Assembly (NCBI RefSeq): GCF_002192415.1
Contig: NZ_CP021780.1
Coordinates: forward strand, 6,820,001-6,884,000
Direction: 5' to 3'
Origin: Paenibacillus donghaensis
Lineage (GTDB): Bacteria; Bacillota; Bacilli; Paenibacillales; Paenibacillaceae
DNA length: 64,000 bases
Positions 16,447-25,313 of the stretch are shown one piece after another. The position numbers and the translations under genes are program-made. Within the stretch, counting starts at the first letter, position 1, and every line of letters begins with the position of its first letter. Below the pieces are notes generated by a model. It did no database searches. It was not told the origin of the DNA and saw only the letters and a list, made by a program, of their open reading frames with translations.

Positions 16447-18699
16447 TTATGTTCTGGAGGTTGGACGGCCACGCTTCAACAAGCGGTAATCGCCCGGCGT
16501 GATTCCTGCGATTCGTTTAAATACCCTTCCGAACGTAATAGCATTGGCATAGCCTACCTGAAGCGCGATATCCTGCAACGAATATTCCGTTTCCAATAGC
16601 AGCTGTTCGGCTTCCTTCATACGCAGCTCTGTAAGGAAATCAACAAATTTCATTTTAAATTCCGTTTTGAAAAGATAGCTGGCATATTTGCCGGATACCT
16701 GAAACCGGTCGCTTAAATGCTTCAGGGAAAGATCGGGATTGGCAAAGTTCTCTTCAATATAGTCCTTCATTTCGTTGACCATTGCTCGGTAGCTTTTGGT
16801 CTCGCTGACGGAGACATAGGTACGGAATAAGTCGGTCAAATATTCAAACAGAATGCCCTTCACTTCATCAATGGATTCAGCGTCTTCCAGCTGCTTCAGC
16901 CGTACCGAAGCATTCTCCGCCGACAGTTCGTCCTGCAGTTGCTCCGACATCACAGCCACTTCCCGGCTCAGCATTTGCAGCATGGCCTCGACTAGAGAGC
17001 GAATATTGTCATCCTGTAAATAATCCTGTTCAAACGCATCGAAAATCCCTTCCAGCCTCTCCCGCCATTGGCCGCTCGACATCCGGAACTGCTTGACAAA
17101 TTCGGCTATCATCTGTAAATACTTGTATGTCTCAAGCAGCGGCTGACGAGCTTCCCCACATGCCGCCAAAGCGATGTCTTCATGCATCAAGAGCTTATGC
17201 TGCATGACATTCTCCGCTGCCGCATAGGAATCACGGATGGCGCCCGGACCAACCGCTGCCAGTCCGATCCCGAAGCTGAGGGAGATACGTAAATTCTGCT
17301 CTACCCAGAAGCGGCAGTCCTCGGCGAATATACGGATTTTCTCCGACATCTCTTCATCACTTCCAGTCGTCAGGAAGAGAATCGCCGCCCGGTCGGTTCC
17401 AATCCACTCCGCCCAACCCTGCAGCTCCGCACTGCGCGCCAACTCCTGAAAGACATTCATCAGGGCAAATTTGAGTGTGTTCTGATCACCCCTTGTGTAC
17501 CGATCCTGAAACACCTTCTCGTAACGGTTAATCTCGGCCAGTACAACTGTAAAGCGGGATGTAGAATGAGCACCGGAAAGCGGCGACAGCTCTTCTATCC
17601 GTTCGACCACGTTGTCCAGCCGCTCGCTGCGCAGCAGATCAGTGAATAGCTTGCTGCGCTGCAGCAGCAGATTCTCCCTGCTCTTCTTGTCATAATCCGT
17701 CATATGGTTGATCAGATCTTCCAGCACCTCGTCAATGAGCACCATTTCGTCCGATCTGTCGGTAGATTGGTCCATCATTCGGATTTGATGGCCTTCAATC
17801 CGGTTCATAATCACCTGAATGGGCTTGTAATTGCGCCGCGTAACATAGACCAGGTAAAAAATTGCGCTGACAACCGTTCCCAAGGCAATAGCCACCCAGA
17901 GATAGGAGATCACAGACACCCAGCCGAACAGGTTCCCCGCCTTGATCCCGCTGGAGAACGTCCAGTCAAGTCTTTCCAGATACATGGTGTTCAGCTGCTT
18001 TCCATTCTTGGCGCCTCCACTGTCCGAATGCGCCTGATACACTGTCTGTCCATCACTGCTAAGAATAGTCAGGAAGGACAGCTGTTCGTTGACCATGCTG
18101 TCGACAATCTGCTCAATCCCGCTCATTTTGATATTAATTACTAATATCCCCTCCGAGCCGAAGGGCAGAGGCATCCCTTTATTTATGGTAAGCACACGCA
18201 CAGGCGTACGCTGAACGAACTCATCTTTATATTCCCTGACGGACTGCCAGCCTTCTGGCAAAGAGCCGGAGGCCATGCTGTCAATCCAGTCTTCGTCTAC
18301 AAAACCTGAAAGATCCTTGATTCCAGTTTCAGTTAAAACGCTTTCATTTGTCTTGTCGTATAAATAGATAGACTGAATGTGGGGCGACTCGTTGGTAAGG
18401 TTGCGCAGGCTCTGGGCAACCGCATATATTGCCCCCGTATCCGTCTCGCTTTGATTGTTGAAATAACGCTTAAAGGCATCACTGCGTTCAGCAGCCTCCA
18501 GCACCGACAGTTCGGTTTCCTTTATCGTCCGGTCTACATTATCCACGAGATAGCTGGCGGAGATACGGTCCGCTTTCTGGGTCTCCATCTGTGAAATATC
18601 ATTGATAAACACAAAAGAGGCAAAAATCAGTATCGTCACGGTAAGCAAGAAAATGGGAAAGTAGGACAGCAGCAATCGGTGATACCAGGTGCGTAACAA
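16447..18699 (-). CDS. AraC-family membrane sensor-regulator of the adjacent sugar importer
   Basis: One-component regulator of about 750 residues. An N-terminal membrane segment (LLLSYFPIFLLTVTILIFASFVF), an extracellular sensor domain (about 45-280), a second membrane segment (VISYLWVAIALGTVVSAIFYLVYV), a long cytoplasmic linker and a C-terminal double helix-turn-helix (DLSLKHLSDRFQVSGKYASYLFK, then SLQDIALQVGYANAITFGRVFK) are visible. I start it at the TTG at 18699, which has GGAGGGGG seven bases upstream; the ATG at 18720 leaves that site inside the gene. Proteins of this design in Paenibacillus activate neighbouring LplABC importers; the target is probably the unit starting at 15762. Confidence 0.9.
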   Translation of the reverse strand: MLRTWYHRLLLSYFPIFLLTVTILIFASFVFINDISQMETQKADRISASYLVDNVDRTIKETELSVLEAAERSDAFKRYFNNQSETDTGAIYAVAQSLRNLTNESPHIQSIYLYDKTNESVLTETGIKDLSGFVDEDWIDSMASGSLPEGWQSVREYKDEFVQRTPVRVLTINKGMPLPFGSEGILVINIKMSGIEQIVDSMVNEQLSFLTILSSDGQTVYQAHSDSGGAKNGKQLNTMYLERLDWTFSSGIKAGNLFGWVSVISYLWVAIALGTVVSAIFYLVYVTRRNYKPIQVIMNRIEGHQIRMMDQSTDRSDEMVLIDEVLEDLINHMTDYDKKSRENLLLQRSKLFTDLLRSERLDNVVERIEELSPLSGAHSTSRFTVVLAEINRYEKVFQDRYTRGDQNTLKFALMNVFQELARSAELQGWAEWIGTDRAAILFLTTGSDEEMSEKIRIFAEDCRFWVEQNLRISLSFGIGLAAVGPGAIRDSYAAAENVMQHKLLMHEDIALAACGEARQPLLETYKYLQMIAEFVKQFRMSSGQWRERLEGIFDAFEQDYLQDDNIRSLVEAMLQMLSREVAVMSEQLQDELSAENASVRLKQLEDAESIDEVKGILFEYLTDLFRTYVSVSETKSYRAMVNEMKDYIEENFANPDLSLKHLSDRFQVSGKYASYLFKTEFKMKFVDFLTELRMKEAEQLLLETEYSLQDIALQVGYANAITFGRVFKRIAGITPGDYRLLKRGRPTSRT

Positions 18700-19119
18700 T
18701 AGACAACCCCCTCCATACAACCGTTAAGATACCAGGCCGCGGTTCAGCCACTGATGCACGCACCGCCCACAGAGTTTTGAATGCGCCTTCATGAGTGTTT
18801 CTTCTGCGCGAATTGCTGCCATTATAGCATACGCGGCATGGACCCGGCTAACGAAGCAAGTAAAGGCAACATGCCAAATTTCGACAATCTTCTCCATCAT
18901 AGTATTACGTACGGCAACCACAGCCCATCCACTTGCGTCCGGGTATCCATGGCCACTCCGTTCCAAACTGTCCCTGCCCACAAGAAGAAACGGCTTAGCC
19001 GTCCTCTGAAAGAGGCGGCATCCGTTTCTTCGAGAAATATAAGGATCATTTATGGTGTGAAACCCCGCATACCTATCCGCCCAAGCATCGGCCAAGCGGC
19101 AAATCATTGTCGAATCGCT
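18700..19119. other. 420-bp intergenic region between iolE and the AraC regulator
   Basis: It contains the roughly 77-bp structured repeat at 18986-19062 (listed separately). A minus-strand open frame covering most of it has low-complexity composition, crosses the repeat and has no ribosome site, so I do not call a gene. No clear terminator after iolE was found. Confidence 0.5.
18986..19062 (+). repeat. structured dispersed repeat, copy 1
   Basis: It shares with 25127-25203 the order ACGGCTT, GCCGTCCT, a short hairpin, CGG, then CGTTTC, CGAGAAATA, AAGGAT and GTGTGAAAC. The hairpin here is CCTC-TGAA-AGAGG; in the other copy it is CCTT-TTAT-AAGG, a compensatory change. Outer bases AAACGG and CCGTTT also pair. 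Confidence 0.75.
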
Positions 19120-20019
19120 TTACAAGCCTGTGCTTTCCCTAATATAACGGCGCGCCTTGATCGCATATTCCAGAGGATCGGCAAGCGCCGGGTCCTGCTC
19201 GGCTTCCACCACAAACCATCCCGTATAAGAATGGCGGGCCAATTCGGCGAAAATCTCTGCAAACGCAATGCAGCCATCGCCGGGTACGGTGAACGCTCCC
19301 GCTTTTACAGCCTGCAGAAAGCTGAGCTGATCCCGCATGACCCGCTCGACCACCTCCGGGCGGATATCCTTCAAGTGCACATGCTTAATCCGGGGTAAAT
19401 GGGCACGCAGCACCTCCAAGGGATTCTCACCGGCAAAAGCCAGATGTCCGCTATCGAATAGTAGGGATACCTCGCCGGGTTCCGTAAGCTCCATTAACCG
19501 GGCAATTTCGGCCACCGTCTGTACCCCGGTCCCCATATGGTGGTGATACACAAGTGTCATACCCTTCTCGGCGGCCAGACGGCCAAGCCCACCCAGGCCT
19601 TCCGCGAGTGCGGCCCACTCTGTTTCCGTGAACACAGGTTTACCAGCGAACAGCGGGGTATCCATTTGCCCTTGAATACTCCGCCCCTGCTCTGAAACCA
19701 CAATCACGTTGGCCCCCATCTCATGTAAAAAATCACGGTGCGCACAAAAGGCCTCTGCCGTCACCTCGTACGGACGTACAGTCAGATATGCGCTGAACCA
19801 GGCACTGGCAATCTCTAGTCCGCGAAGCTCCAGCGCCCGATGCAGCCGGTCCGGGGAGCGCGGATACTTGTTGCCCACCTCACTTCCCTGAAACCCGGCA
19901 AGTGCCATCTCGCTGATGCACTGCTCAAAGGTATTGTCCCGTCCCAGTTCAGGCATATCGTCATTGGTCCAGGCGATGGGAGCAATCGCCAGCTTGACCG
20001 CATGTTCTTTGAACATCAT
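19120..20019 (-). CDS. iolE: myo-inosose-2 dehydratase
   Basis: Cytosolic TIM-barrel enzyme that dehydrates 2-keto-myo-inositol to the diketone used by IolD; 299 residues. Family marks are [18 protein letters not shown] at the N-terminus, [46 protein letters not shown] and FVVEAEQDP, which include the metal ligands. The ATG at 20019 has GGAAGGGG eight bases upstream; the upstream extension of the frame overlaps iolD and is not expected. It is the last gene of iolC-iolA-iolD-iolE, 86 bp after iolD. Confidence 0.94.
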   Translation of the reverse strand: MMFKEHAVKLAIAPIAWTNDDMPELGRDNTFEQCISEMALAGFQGSEVGNKYPRSPDRLHRALELRGLEIASAWFSAYLTVRPYEVTAEAFCAHRDFLHEMGANVIVVSEQGRSIQGQMDTPLFAGKPVFTETEWAALAEGLGGLGRLAAEKGMTLVYHHHMGTGVQTVAEIARLMELTEPGEVSLLFDSGHLAFAGENPLEVLRAHLPRIKHVHLKDIRPEVVERVMRDQLSFLQAVKAGAFTVPGDGCIAFAEIFAELARHSYTGWFVVEAEQDPALADPLEYAIKARRYIRESTGL

Positions 20020-20105
20020 CACGTCTACCCCTTCCGTTTCTACAATAGTACAGATCGAAGGCCCGCCGCGTGTTTGCACACTTTGCTCCGGCAGCCCAGA
20101 CTGTT

Positions 20106-22061
20106 TCAGTAGCTGCGCGCCTTCTCCAGCTGCCCGTGCTTCTGCTCGTAAGCGGCCTGCACCGCTTCGCTGCCGGACACTTCCGGGACACCGACATGCC
20201 ACCAGGCTCCATAACCATGAGTCATTGTCTTTGGCAGCACCTTGATGTCGATCAGCGTGGACCGCTCCTGTCTCTGAGCTTCCTCCAGTGCGCTGCGCAG
20301 TTGCTCTGCGGTCGACGCACGGAAGGTCTTGACGCCATAGCCGGCGGCACTGGCTGCGTAGTCGATCTGCATTAATTCGCCGTTTAGCTGGCCCTCCGGG
20401 CTGCGGTAGCGAAATTCAGTACCCATACTGTTCAGACCCTGTTCCATCTGCAGATTGTTGATGCAGCCGAAGCCCGCATTGTCGAGCAGAATGACGTTGA
20501 TCTTCTTGTTCTCCTGAAGGCTCGTCACTAATTCGGAATGCAGCATTTGATAGCTGCCGTCGCCTACCAGCGCATATACCTCCCGTTCCGGTTCGGCCAA
20601 TTTCACGCCGAATGCGCCGGAGATTTCATACCCCATGCACGAAAAACCGTATTCCATATGGTAAGTATCTGGCACAGCCGAATTCCACATCCGCTGCATA
20701 TCGCCCGGCAGACTGCCTGCGGCCCCGATGACGATAGCGTCCTTCGGGATGCAATCATTAAGTATCCCGAGCACCCGTGTTTGCGTCAGCGAAGTATTCA
20801 GCTTCGCCGCATACTCGGGAAGCAACTCATCGAAATGTCCGGCAATCTCGGGAACGAAGGAACCCGAAGTGCCATGCGCCCCCTCCTTCACGGTATACTC
20901 CACTCCAGCTAGACGCCTTCTCTCCTCTTCCCATGCCTTTCTTGCCGACACGATTTCATCCGTATAGGCGGAGCGGTAACCGCGCTCCTCCAGGGCAGCG
21001 GACAGCGCCTTCAAACCTTCAGCTGCGTCGCACACCACGGCCAGCGCATCCAGCTTGGCAGCATGATAAGGAGAGGCATTGATCGTCAGAAACTCCGCTT
21101 CGGGATGCGCGAACAGACTCTTCGAGCCTGTAGTGAAATCCGTAAACCGGGTGCCGACACCAATGACCAGATCCGCTTCTGCGGCCAGGGCATTAGCAGA
21201 GCCATTGCCGGTGACGCCTATGCCGCCGAGATTGTAGACGCAGTCGCTTGCCACCGCGCTTTTACCGGCTTGTGTCTCACCGAACGGAATGGCGAATCTC
21301 TCGGCAAAAGCGCGCAAGTCCGCTCCGGCATCCGCATACCGGACTCCACCCCCGCAGACCAGCAAAGGCCGCTGTTTACCGGCAATAAGCTCAGCCGCCG
21401 CAGCGATCTCATCCGGATGGGGAAGACGGGAAACGATTCGGTGGATGCGCTTGCAGAAGAACTCAAGCGGGTAGTCCCAGGCCTCTCCTTGCACATCCTG
21501 CGGCAGCGCGATCGTAACCGCCCCGGTGTCCGCCTGATCGGTCAGCACACGCATCGCGTTCAGCAATGCCGTCATCAGTTGCTCCGGCCGGTAGATCCGG
21601 TCCCAATATTTGCTCACCGCCTTGAAGGCATCGTTGACTGTGATCGACAGATTGTAGGTATGCTCCATTTGCTGCAGCACCGGATCAGGTTGGCGGGTGG
21701 CGAACGTGTCGCCGGGCAGCAGCAGGACCGGAATCTGATTCGCGGTCGCGGTCGCGGCGGCCGTCAGCATATTCGCCGAGCCTGGACCCACGGAAGCGGT
21801 GCAGGCCATAATTCGCCGCCTGCGGTTCTGCTTGGCGAACGCGGTGGCCGCATGGACCATCCCCTGCTCGTTCCTCCCCTGGTAGACCGTTAGCGTACCC
21901 GGCGCTTCCTGCAGCGCCTGCCCCAAGCCGAGTACATTGCCGTGGCCGAAGACTGTGAATATGCCGTGTACGAAGCGCTCCGGCCCGCCGCCAAAGTCCA
22001 CATATTGCTGCTCAAGAAATTTCACCAGCGCTTGCGCCGTCGTTAGTCTGATCGTATCCAC
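20106..22061 (-). CDS. iolD: 3D-(3,5/4)-trihydroxycyclohexane-1,2-dione hydrolase
   Basis: Thiamine-diphosphate enzyme that opens the inositol ring, giving 5-deoxy-glucuronate; 651 residues. N-terminal ThDP domain with [14 protein letters not shown] and [14 protein letters not shown] (catalytic Glu), central domain [15 protein letters not shown], and C-terminal pyrophosphate domain with [16 protein letters not shown] and the metal motif [19 protein letters not shown]. Translation starts at a GTG with GGAGG seven bases upstream. It follows iolA by 21 bp. Confidence 0.95.
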   Translation of the reverse strand: MDTIRLTTAQALVKFLEQQYVDFGGGPERFVHGIFTVFGHGNVLGLGQALQEAPGTLTVYQGRNEQGMVHAATAFAKQNRRRRIMACTASVGPGSANMLTAAATATANQIPVLLLPGDTFATRQPDPVLQQMEHTYNLSITVNDAFKAVSKYWDRIYRPEQLMTALLNAMRVLTDQADTGAVTIALPQDVQGEAWDYPLEFFCKRIHRIVSRLPHPDEIAAAAELIAGKQRPLLVCGGGVRYADAGADLRAFAERFAIPFGETQAGKSAVASDCVYNLGGIGVTGNGSANALAAEADLVIGVGTRFTDFTTGSKSLFAHPEAEFLTINASPYHAAKLDALAVVCDAAEGLKALSAALEERGYRSAYTDEIVSARKAWEEERRRLAGVEYTVKEGAHGTSGSFVPEIAGHFDELLPEYAAKLNTSLTQTRVLGILNDCIPKDAIVIGAAGSLPGDMQRMWNSAVPDTYHMEYGFSCMGYEISGAFGVKLAEPEREVYALVGDGSYQMLHSELVTSLQENKKINVILLDNAGFGCINNLQMEQGLNSMGTEFRYRSPEGQLNGELMQIDYAASAAGYGVKTFRASTAEQLRSALEEAQRQERSTLIDIKVLPKTMTHGYGAWWHVGVPEVSGSEAVQAAYEQKHGQLEKARSY

Positions 22062-22082
22062 ATGAATTCCTCCTTCGTCTCT

Positions 22083-23543
22083 TTACTGCCAGCGGGCAGT
22101 AACGACCTTTTTACGTGTGTAGAATTCAACCCCGTCACTTCCATTCGCATGAAGATCGCCGTAGAAGGAATCCTTCCAGCCGGAGAAGGGGAAGAAGGCC
22201 ATCGGTGCCGGTACGCCCACATTGACCCCAAGCATGCCTGACTCGATATGCTCCCGGAAATAGCGCACTTTCCCGCCGTCGTTCGTAAAAATGCAGGCCC
22301 CGTTGGCAAAACGCGACGCATTGGCGATCTCAACCCCCTCTTCCACATCCTTGACACGGATCACCGCCAGGACGGGCGCGAAGACTTCCTCCTGCCAGAT
22401 TTTCATTTCCTGGGTCACCCCATCAAACACCGTCGGGCCGATAAAATAACCCTCTCCCCGCACCGCGGCATCCTCCCGGCCGTCTCTGAGCAGCTTTGCG
22501 CCTTCAGCCACACCCTGTTCAATATAAGCGGCCGTTTTGTCCTTATGACTTTGGCGGATAACCGGTCCCAGAAACGTGTCTTCATCCAGGCCGTTTCCAA
22601 TGTTCATCACGTCACATTCACGCAGCAGAATCGAGATCAGCTCATCAGCGACCTCTTCCTGCACCGTTACCACGGAGCAAGCCATACAGCGCTCCCCGGC
22701 AGAGCCGAAAGCCGCGTTCACAATCTGCGCTGCCGAAGCTTCAAGGTTCGCGTCCGCCAGCACGATGGAATGATTCTTCGCTCCCGCCAACGCCTGAACC
22801 CGCTTCAAATGTGCCGTTCCCTTCTTATATACATACTCAGCCACCGGCTGCGAGCCGACGAAGGAAATCGCTTTGACATCGGGATGCTCCAGCAGGCCGT
22901 TTACAACGTCATGCGCACCGTTAATCACATTGAGCACCCCCTTCGGAAGTCCGGCTTCCTCCAGCAGTTCTGCAAGACGCGCCGCCAGCAGTGGCGTGCG
23001 TTCGGAGGGCTTCAGCACAAAGGTGTTTCCACAGGCAATGGCCAGCGGGAACATCCAGCAGGGCACCATCATCGGAAAATTAAACGGCGTGATCCCACCA
23101 ATCACACCGATGGGATAGCGGTACATTCCGGACTCGATGCCTGTCGCGATATCCGGCAGCTGCCGGCCCATCATCAGCGTCGGCGCACCAGCTGCGAATT
23201 CCACGCATTCGATGCCGCGCTGAACTTCGCCGTAGGCTTCTTTGAAGCTTTTACCATTCTCCAGCGTAATGGTCTTCGCTAGTTCATCCCAATTCTCCAC
23301 CAACAGCTGCTGGTATTTGAACAAGATTCGCGCTCTCCGCGGCACCGGCGTTTTGGACCATCCGGCAAAAGCCGCCTTCGCCGCCGCCACAGCCCGGTCT
23401 ACATCGGCTCTTGTGGACAGCGGAACTCTGGCCAACACCTTACCCGTGGCCGGATCGTATACCGGCTCCGTCAGCTCCGTAATTGCCTCTACCCATTGCC
23501 CGTCAATATAGTTGTGCAGGACCTGCACGGCTTGCTGTTCCAC
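22083..23543 (-). CDS. iolA: methylmalonate-semialdehyde dehydrogenase (CoA-acylating)
   Basis: Last enzyme of inositol breakdown, turning malonate semialdehyde into acetyl-CoA; 486 residues. Aldehyde-dehydrogenase features: [23 protein letters not shown]-binding [15 protein letters not shown] and catalytic cysteine in [13 protein letters not shown]. The GERCMA form, [10 protein letters not shown] and the C-terminus [12 protein letters not shown] match the MmsA/IolA class. I start it at the GTG at 23543, with AAGGAG eight bases upstream, giving the usual length of about 487; the GTG at 23552 lies on top of the ribosome site. Confidence 0.95.
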   Translation of the reverse strand: MEQQAVQVLHNYIDGQWVEAITELTEPVYDPATGKVLARVPLSTRADVDRAVAAAKAAFAGWSKTPVPRRARILFKYQQLLVENWDELAKTITLENGKSFKEAYGEVQRGIECVEFAAGAPTLMMGRQLPDIATGIESGMYRYPIGVIGGITPFNFPMMVPCWMFPLAIACGNTFVLKPSERTPLLAARLAELLEEAGLPKGVLNVINGAHDVVNGLLEHPDVKAISFVGSQPVAEYVYKKGTAHLKRVQALAGAKNHSIVLADANLEASAAQIVNAAFGSAGERCMACSVVTVQEEVADELISILLRECDVMNIGNGLDEDTFLGPVIRQSHKDKTAAYIEQGVAEGAKLLRDGREDAAVRGEGYFIGPTVFDGVTQEMKIWQEEVFAPVLAVIRVKDVEEGVEIANASRFANGACIFTNDGGKVRYFREHIESGMLGVNVGVPAPMAFFPFSGWKDSFYGDLHANGSDGVEFYTRKKVVTARWQ

Positions 23544-23638
23544 CCTACCCACTCCTTCGGCTCTAATGATGTGTTGCTGCTAATGTATTGCTGTAGCTGT
23601 GTCCTCTGAATTTGTGTTCTCCGCCTCCGTCGCCCTTC

Positions 23639-24649
23639 TTACTCTGCGCCTGAGCCGATTTCCTCGTTAGATAATAAGAACGCTTCCAATTCGTCCAAGG
23701 TTGGCATGGCATCCGAGCAGCTGTGGCGGGAGATGACGATGGATGCCGACGCACTGCCGCGACGCATGGCCTCACTGACGCCTCCGCCCTGCATCAGATT
23801 GTGGATGAAGGCGGAAGCGTAAGAATCTCCGGCTCCAAACGTCTTTAGTACGTTTGCGGGAAAAATGCCACTCCGGTGTTTCTTCCCGTCCGCCGTGTAG
23901 GAGATTGAGCCGCTCCCGCCATGCTTGATGACGACCAGCTTCGCTTGGTGCGAGAACCAGCGGTTGGACGTTGCTTCGTCGTCTGCTCCTGTCACATTGT
24001 ACAGGTTCTCCATCATATTAAATTCCTCACGGGTGCCGATGATACAGTCGCATTTCTCTGCTGCCAAGTTATAATAGACCGCCGTTTCCGCGGCTGACTT
24101 CCAGGTGTAAGGACGATAATCCAGATCGAAAAATATAGTGACGTTATGCTTGCGGGCAAATTCCAGTGCCAGAAACACCGCCTCGCGGGAGGGGCTTTGC
24201 GCCAGTGCGGTACCTGAGATTAGCAGCGCTTTGGACTTCCGGATATAATCTTCCGAGATCTCCTCCGCACTCAGCAGCAAATCTGCCACATGGTCCCGGT
24301 ACATCAGAATGCTGCATTCCTGAGGGCTCCGTATTTCAGTAAAAGCAAGCCCAGTCACCGCACCGGTCCGGTCAACGCTGACCTGGCTGTCGTCAATGCC
24401 ATTCTGCTGCAGATAGGTTCGGATAAAACGGCCCATTTGATCATCGGCAATCTTGCCAATGAAGCCGGTGTGCATCCCCAGCCGCGCCGCGCCGATCACG
24501 ATATTCGCGGGAGAGCCACCTACATATTTGGTAAACGTCAGCGTCTCTTCCATCGGTCTTCCGGTTTCATTGGCGTTCAAGTCTATACAGAGCCGGCCGA
24601 CGGCGATTAAATCCAGCGGCCGCGCGGGATCGAACTGTAAACCGTTCAT
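23639..24649 (-). CDS. iolC: 5-dehydro-2-deoxygluconokinase
   Basis: PfkB-family kinase that phosphorylates 5-keto-2-deoxygluconate; 336 residues. LDLIAVGRLCIDLNANE, KYVGGSPANIVIGAARLG and the anion-hole motif TFGAGDSYASAF (catalytic Asp) are typical, and DHVADLLLSAEEIS is IolC-like. AAGGAGG precedes the ATG. It is the first gene of the four-gene unit; the promoter lies about 360 bp upstream, so the mRNA has a long leader that includes the complement of a 222-bp repeat. No IolJ aldolase or IolF transporter is present in the window. Confidence 0.95.
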   Translation of the reverse strand: MNGLQFDPARPLDLIAVGRLCIDLNANETGRPMEETLTFTKYVGGSPANIVIGAARLGMHTGFIGKIADDQMGRFIRTYLQQNGIDDSQVSVDRTGAVTGLAFTEIRSPQECSILMYRDHVADLLLSAEEISEDYIRKSKALLISGTALAQSPSREAVFLALEFARKHNVTIFFDLDYRPYTWKSAAETAVYYNLAAEKCDCIIGTREEFNMMENLYNVTGADDEATSNRWFSHQAKLVVIKHGGSGSISYTADGKKHRSGIFPANVLKTFGAGDSYASAFIHNLMQGGGVSEAMRRGSASASIVISRHSCSDAMPTLDELEAFLLSNEEIGSGAE

Positions 24650-24693
24650 AATGACGCCTCCTTGAAAAAAGTTCAGTATGCCACTCGAAGATA

Positions 24694-24915
24694 TAGAGTG
24701 CTACACTAGCGCTCTCAGAGAAATTAGATGCAAAACTGCATCTAATTTCAGTCGAAACACCTGATATCGGACAAATAAGTGCGAATTTGCAAATATTTTC
24801 GAGGAAATCGCTTGTTTAAAGCTCAAAATCCAAAATTAAGTGCATTATCGCATTTATTTGCTCTAAAACAGAATAAATTGGCGAATTAGATGCGTATTCG
24901 CACTTAAATTGGTGG
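24694..24915 (+). repeat. 222-bp four-hairpin repeat, copy A
   Basis: Starts TAGAGTG and ends GGTGG. Palindromes at 24721-24748, 24773-24799, 24833-24859 and 24884-24910, each built on TTAGATGC or TAAGTGC, a 4-5 base loop and a GCA-led complement. The first is a perfect 12-bp stem (AAATTAGATGCA, loop AAAC). It aligns without gaps to 57061-57282 and to the complement of 40341-40562. It lies in the presumed untranslated leader of the iol operon, antisense to that mRNA. Confidence 0.93.
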
Positions 24916-24982
24916 CCGGGCTAATTGTGGCGATTAGACTTTGATGCTCCTAACTGAGAAAACGACAATCGACAGGGGGTAG

Positions 24983-24997
24983 GGTAAGCGCTTAACC
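24983..24997 (-). promoter_or_regulatory. LacI-type operator for iolC-iolA-iolD-iolE
   Basis: GGTAAGCGCTTAACC, with a perfect TAAGCGCTTA core; identical to the site at 28444-28458. CG-centred palindromes like this are typical LacI-family operators. It lies just downstream of the -10 at 25012, so a bound repressor would block initiation or elongation. Confidence 0.88.
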
Positions 24998-25011
24998 TTA
25001 TTTTCTACTTT

Positions 25012-25040
25012 AGTATAGTTTAGAATGTCCGGTTTGGCAA
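25012..25040 (-). promoter_or_regulatory. sigma-A promoter of the iolC unit
   Basis: Minus-strand -35 TTGCCA (25040-25035), 17-bp spacer and -10 TATACT (25017-25012). Transcription should start near 25005, with the operator at about +8 to +22. Confidence 0.82.
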
Positions 25041-25056
25041 TCCTGAAATTAGAGTC

Positions 25057-25109
25057 AGCCCTATACATTAAGTTTTCTGGCAACTCCACTGTTCCATTCT
25101 TAAGTTCAT
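25057..25109 (-). repeat. 53-bp dispersed repeat, copy 1
   Basis: On the minus strand it reads ATGAACTTAAGAATG, then GTGGAGTTG, CAGAA and ATAGGGCT; the same blocks in the same spacing occur at 57307-57359 on the plus strand. Both copies sit just beyond a 222-bp element but in opposite orientation relative to it. Confidence 0.75.
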
Positions 25110-25126
25110 GTTATTTATGGACAAGT

Positions 25127-25203
25127 GGATACGGCTTTGCCGTCCTTTTATAAGGACGGTATCGTTTCAGCGAGAAATAGAAGGATAAGTTATCGTGTGA
25201 AAC
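25127..25203 (+). repeat. structured dispersed repeat, copy 2
   Basis: Counterpart of 18986-19062. Here the stem CCGTCCTT-TTAT-AAGGACGG is perfect, flanked by GATA and TATC that also pair, followed by the conserved CGAGAAATA, AAGGAT and GTGTGAAAC blocks. It lies between the iol promoter and the terminator of the lacI-type gene. Confidence 0.75.
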
Positions 25204-25225
25204 ATATAAATTCTTATATTTGTAC

Positions 25226-25266
25226 AAAAAGACCTTTCGCCAACCGCAAAGCGGGGGAAAGGTCTT
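25226..25266 (-). terminator. Rho-independent terminator of the LacI-type regulator gene
   Basis: AAGACCTTTC (25229-25238) pairs with GAAAGGTCTT (25257-25266) around an 18-base loop with its own GC pairing; the minus strand then reads TTTTT. Confidence 0.88.
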
Positions 25267-25313
25267 CATTATAAGATAGGTTTCTTACTCCGGGCGGCAG
25301 ATCCCATTTCCGC

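Noticed and set aside
18724..19107. Minus-strand 127-codon frame between iolE and the AraC regulator
   Set aside because: It runs through a dispersed structured repeat, has no ribosome site and odd composition; not a credible gene.
24694..24915. Four-hairpin element as an integron attC array or a tRNA-like structure
   Set aside because: Palindromes are short, evenly spaced and lack attC R/L box symmetry; no cloverleaf or CCA features; no integrase nearby.
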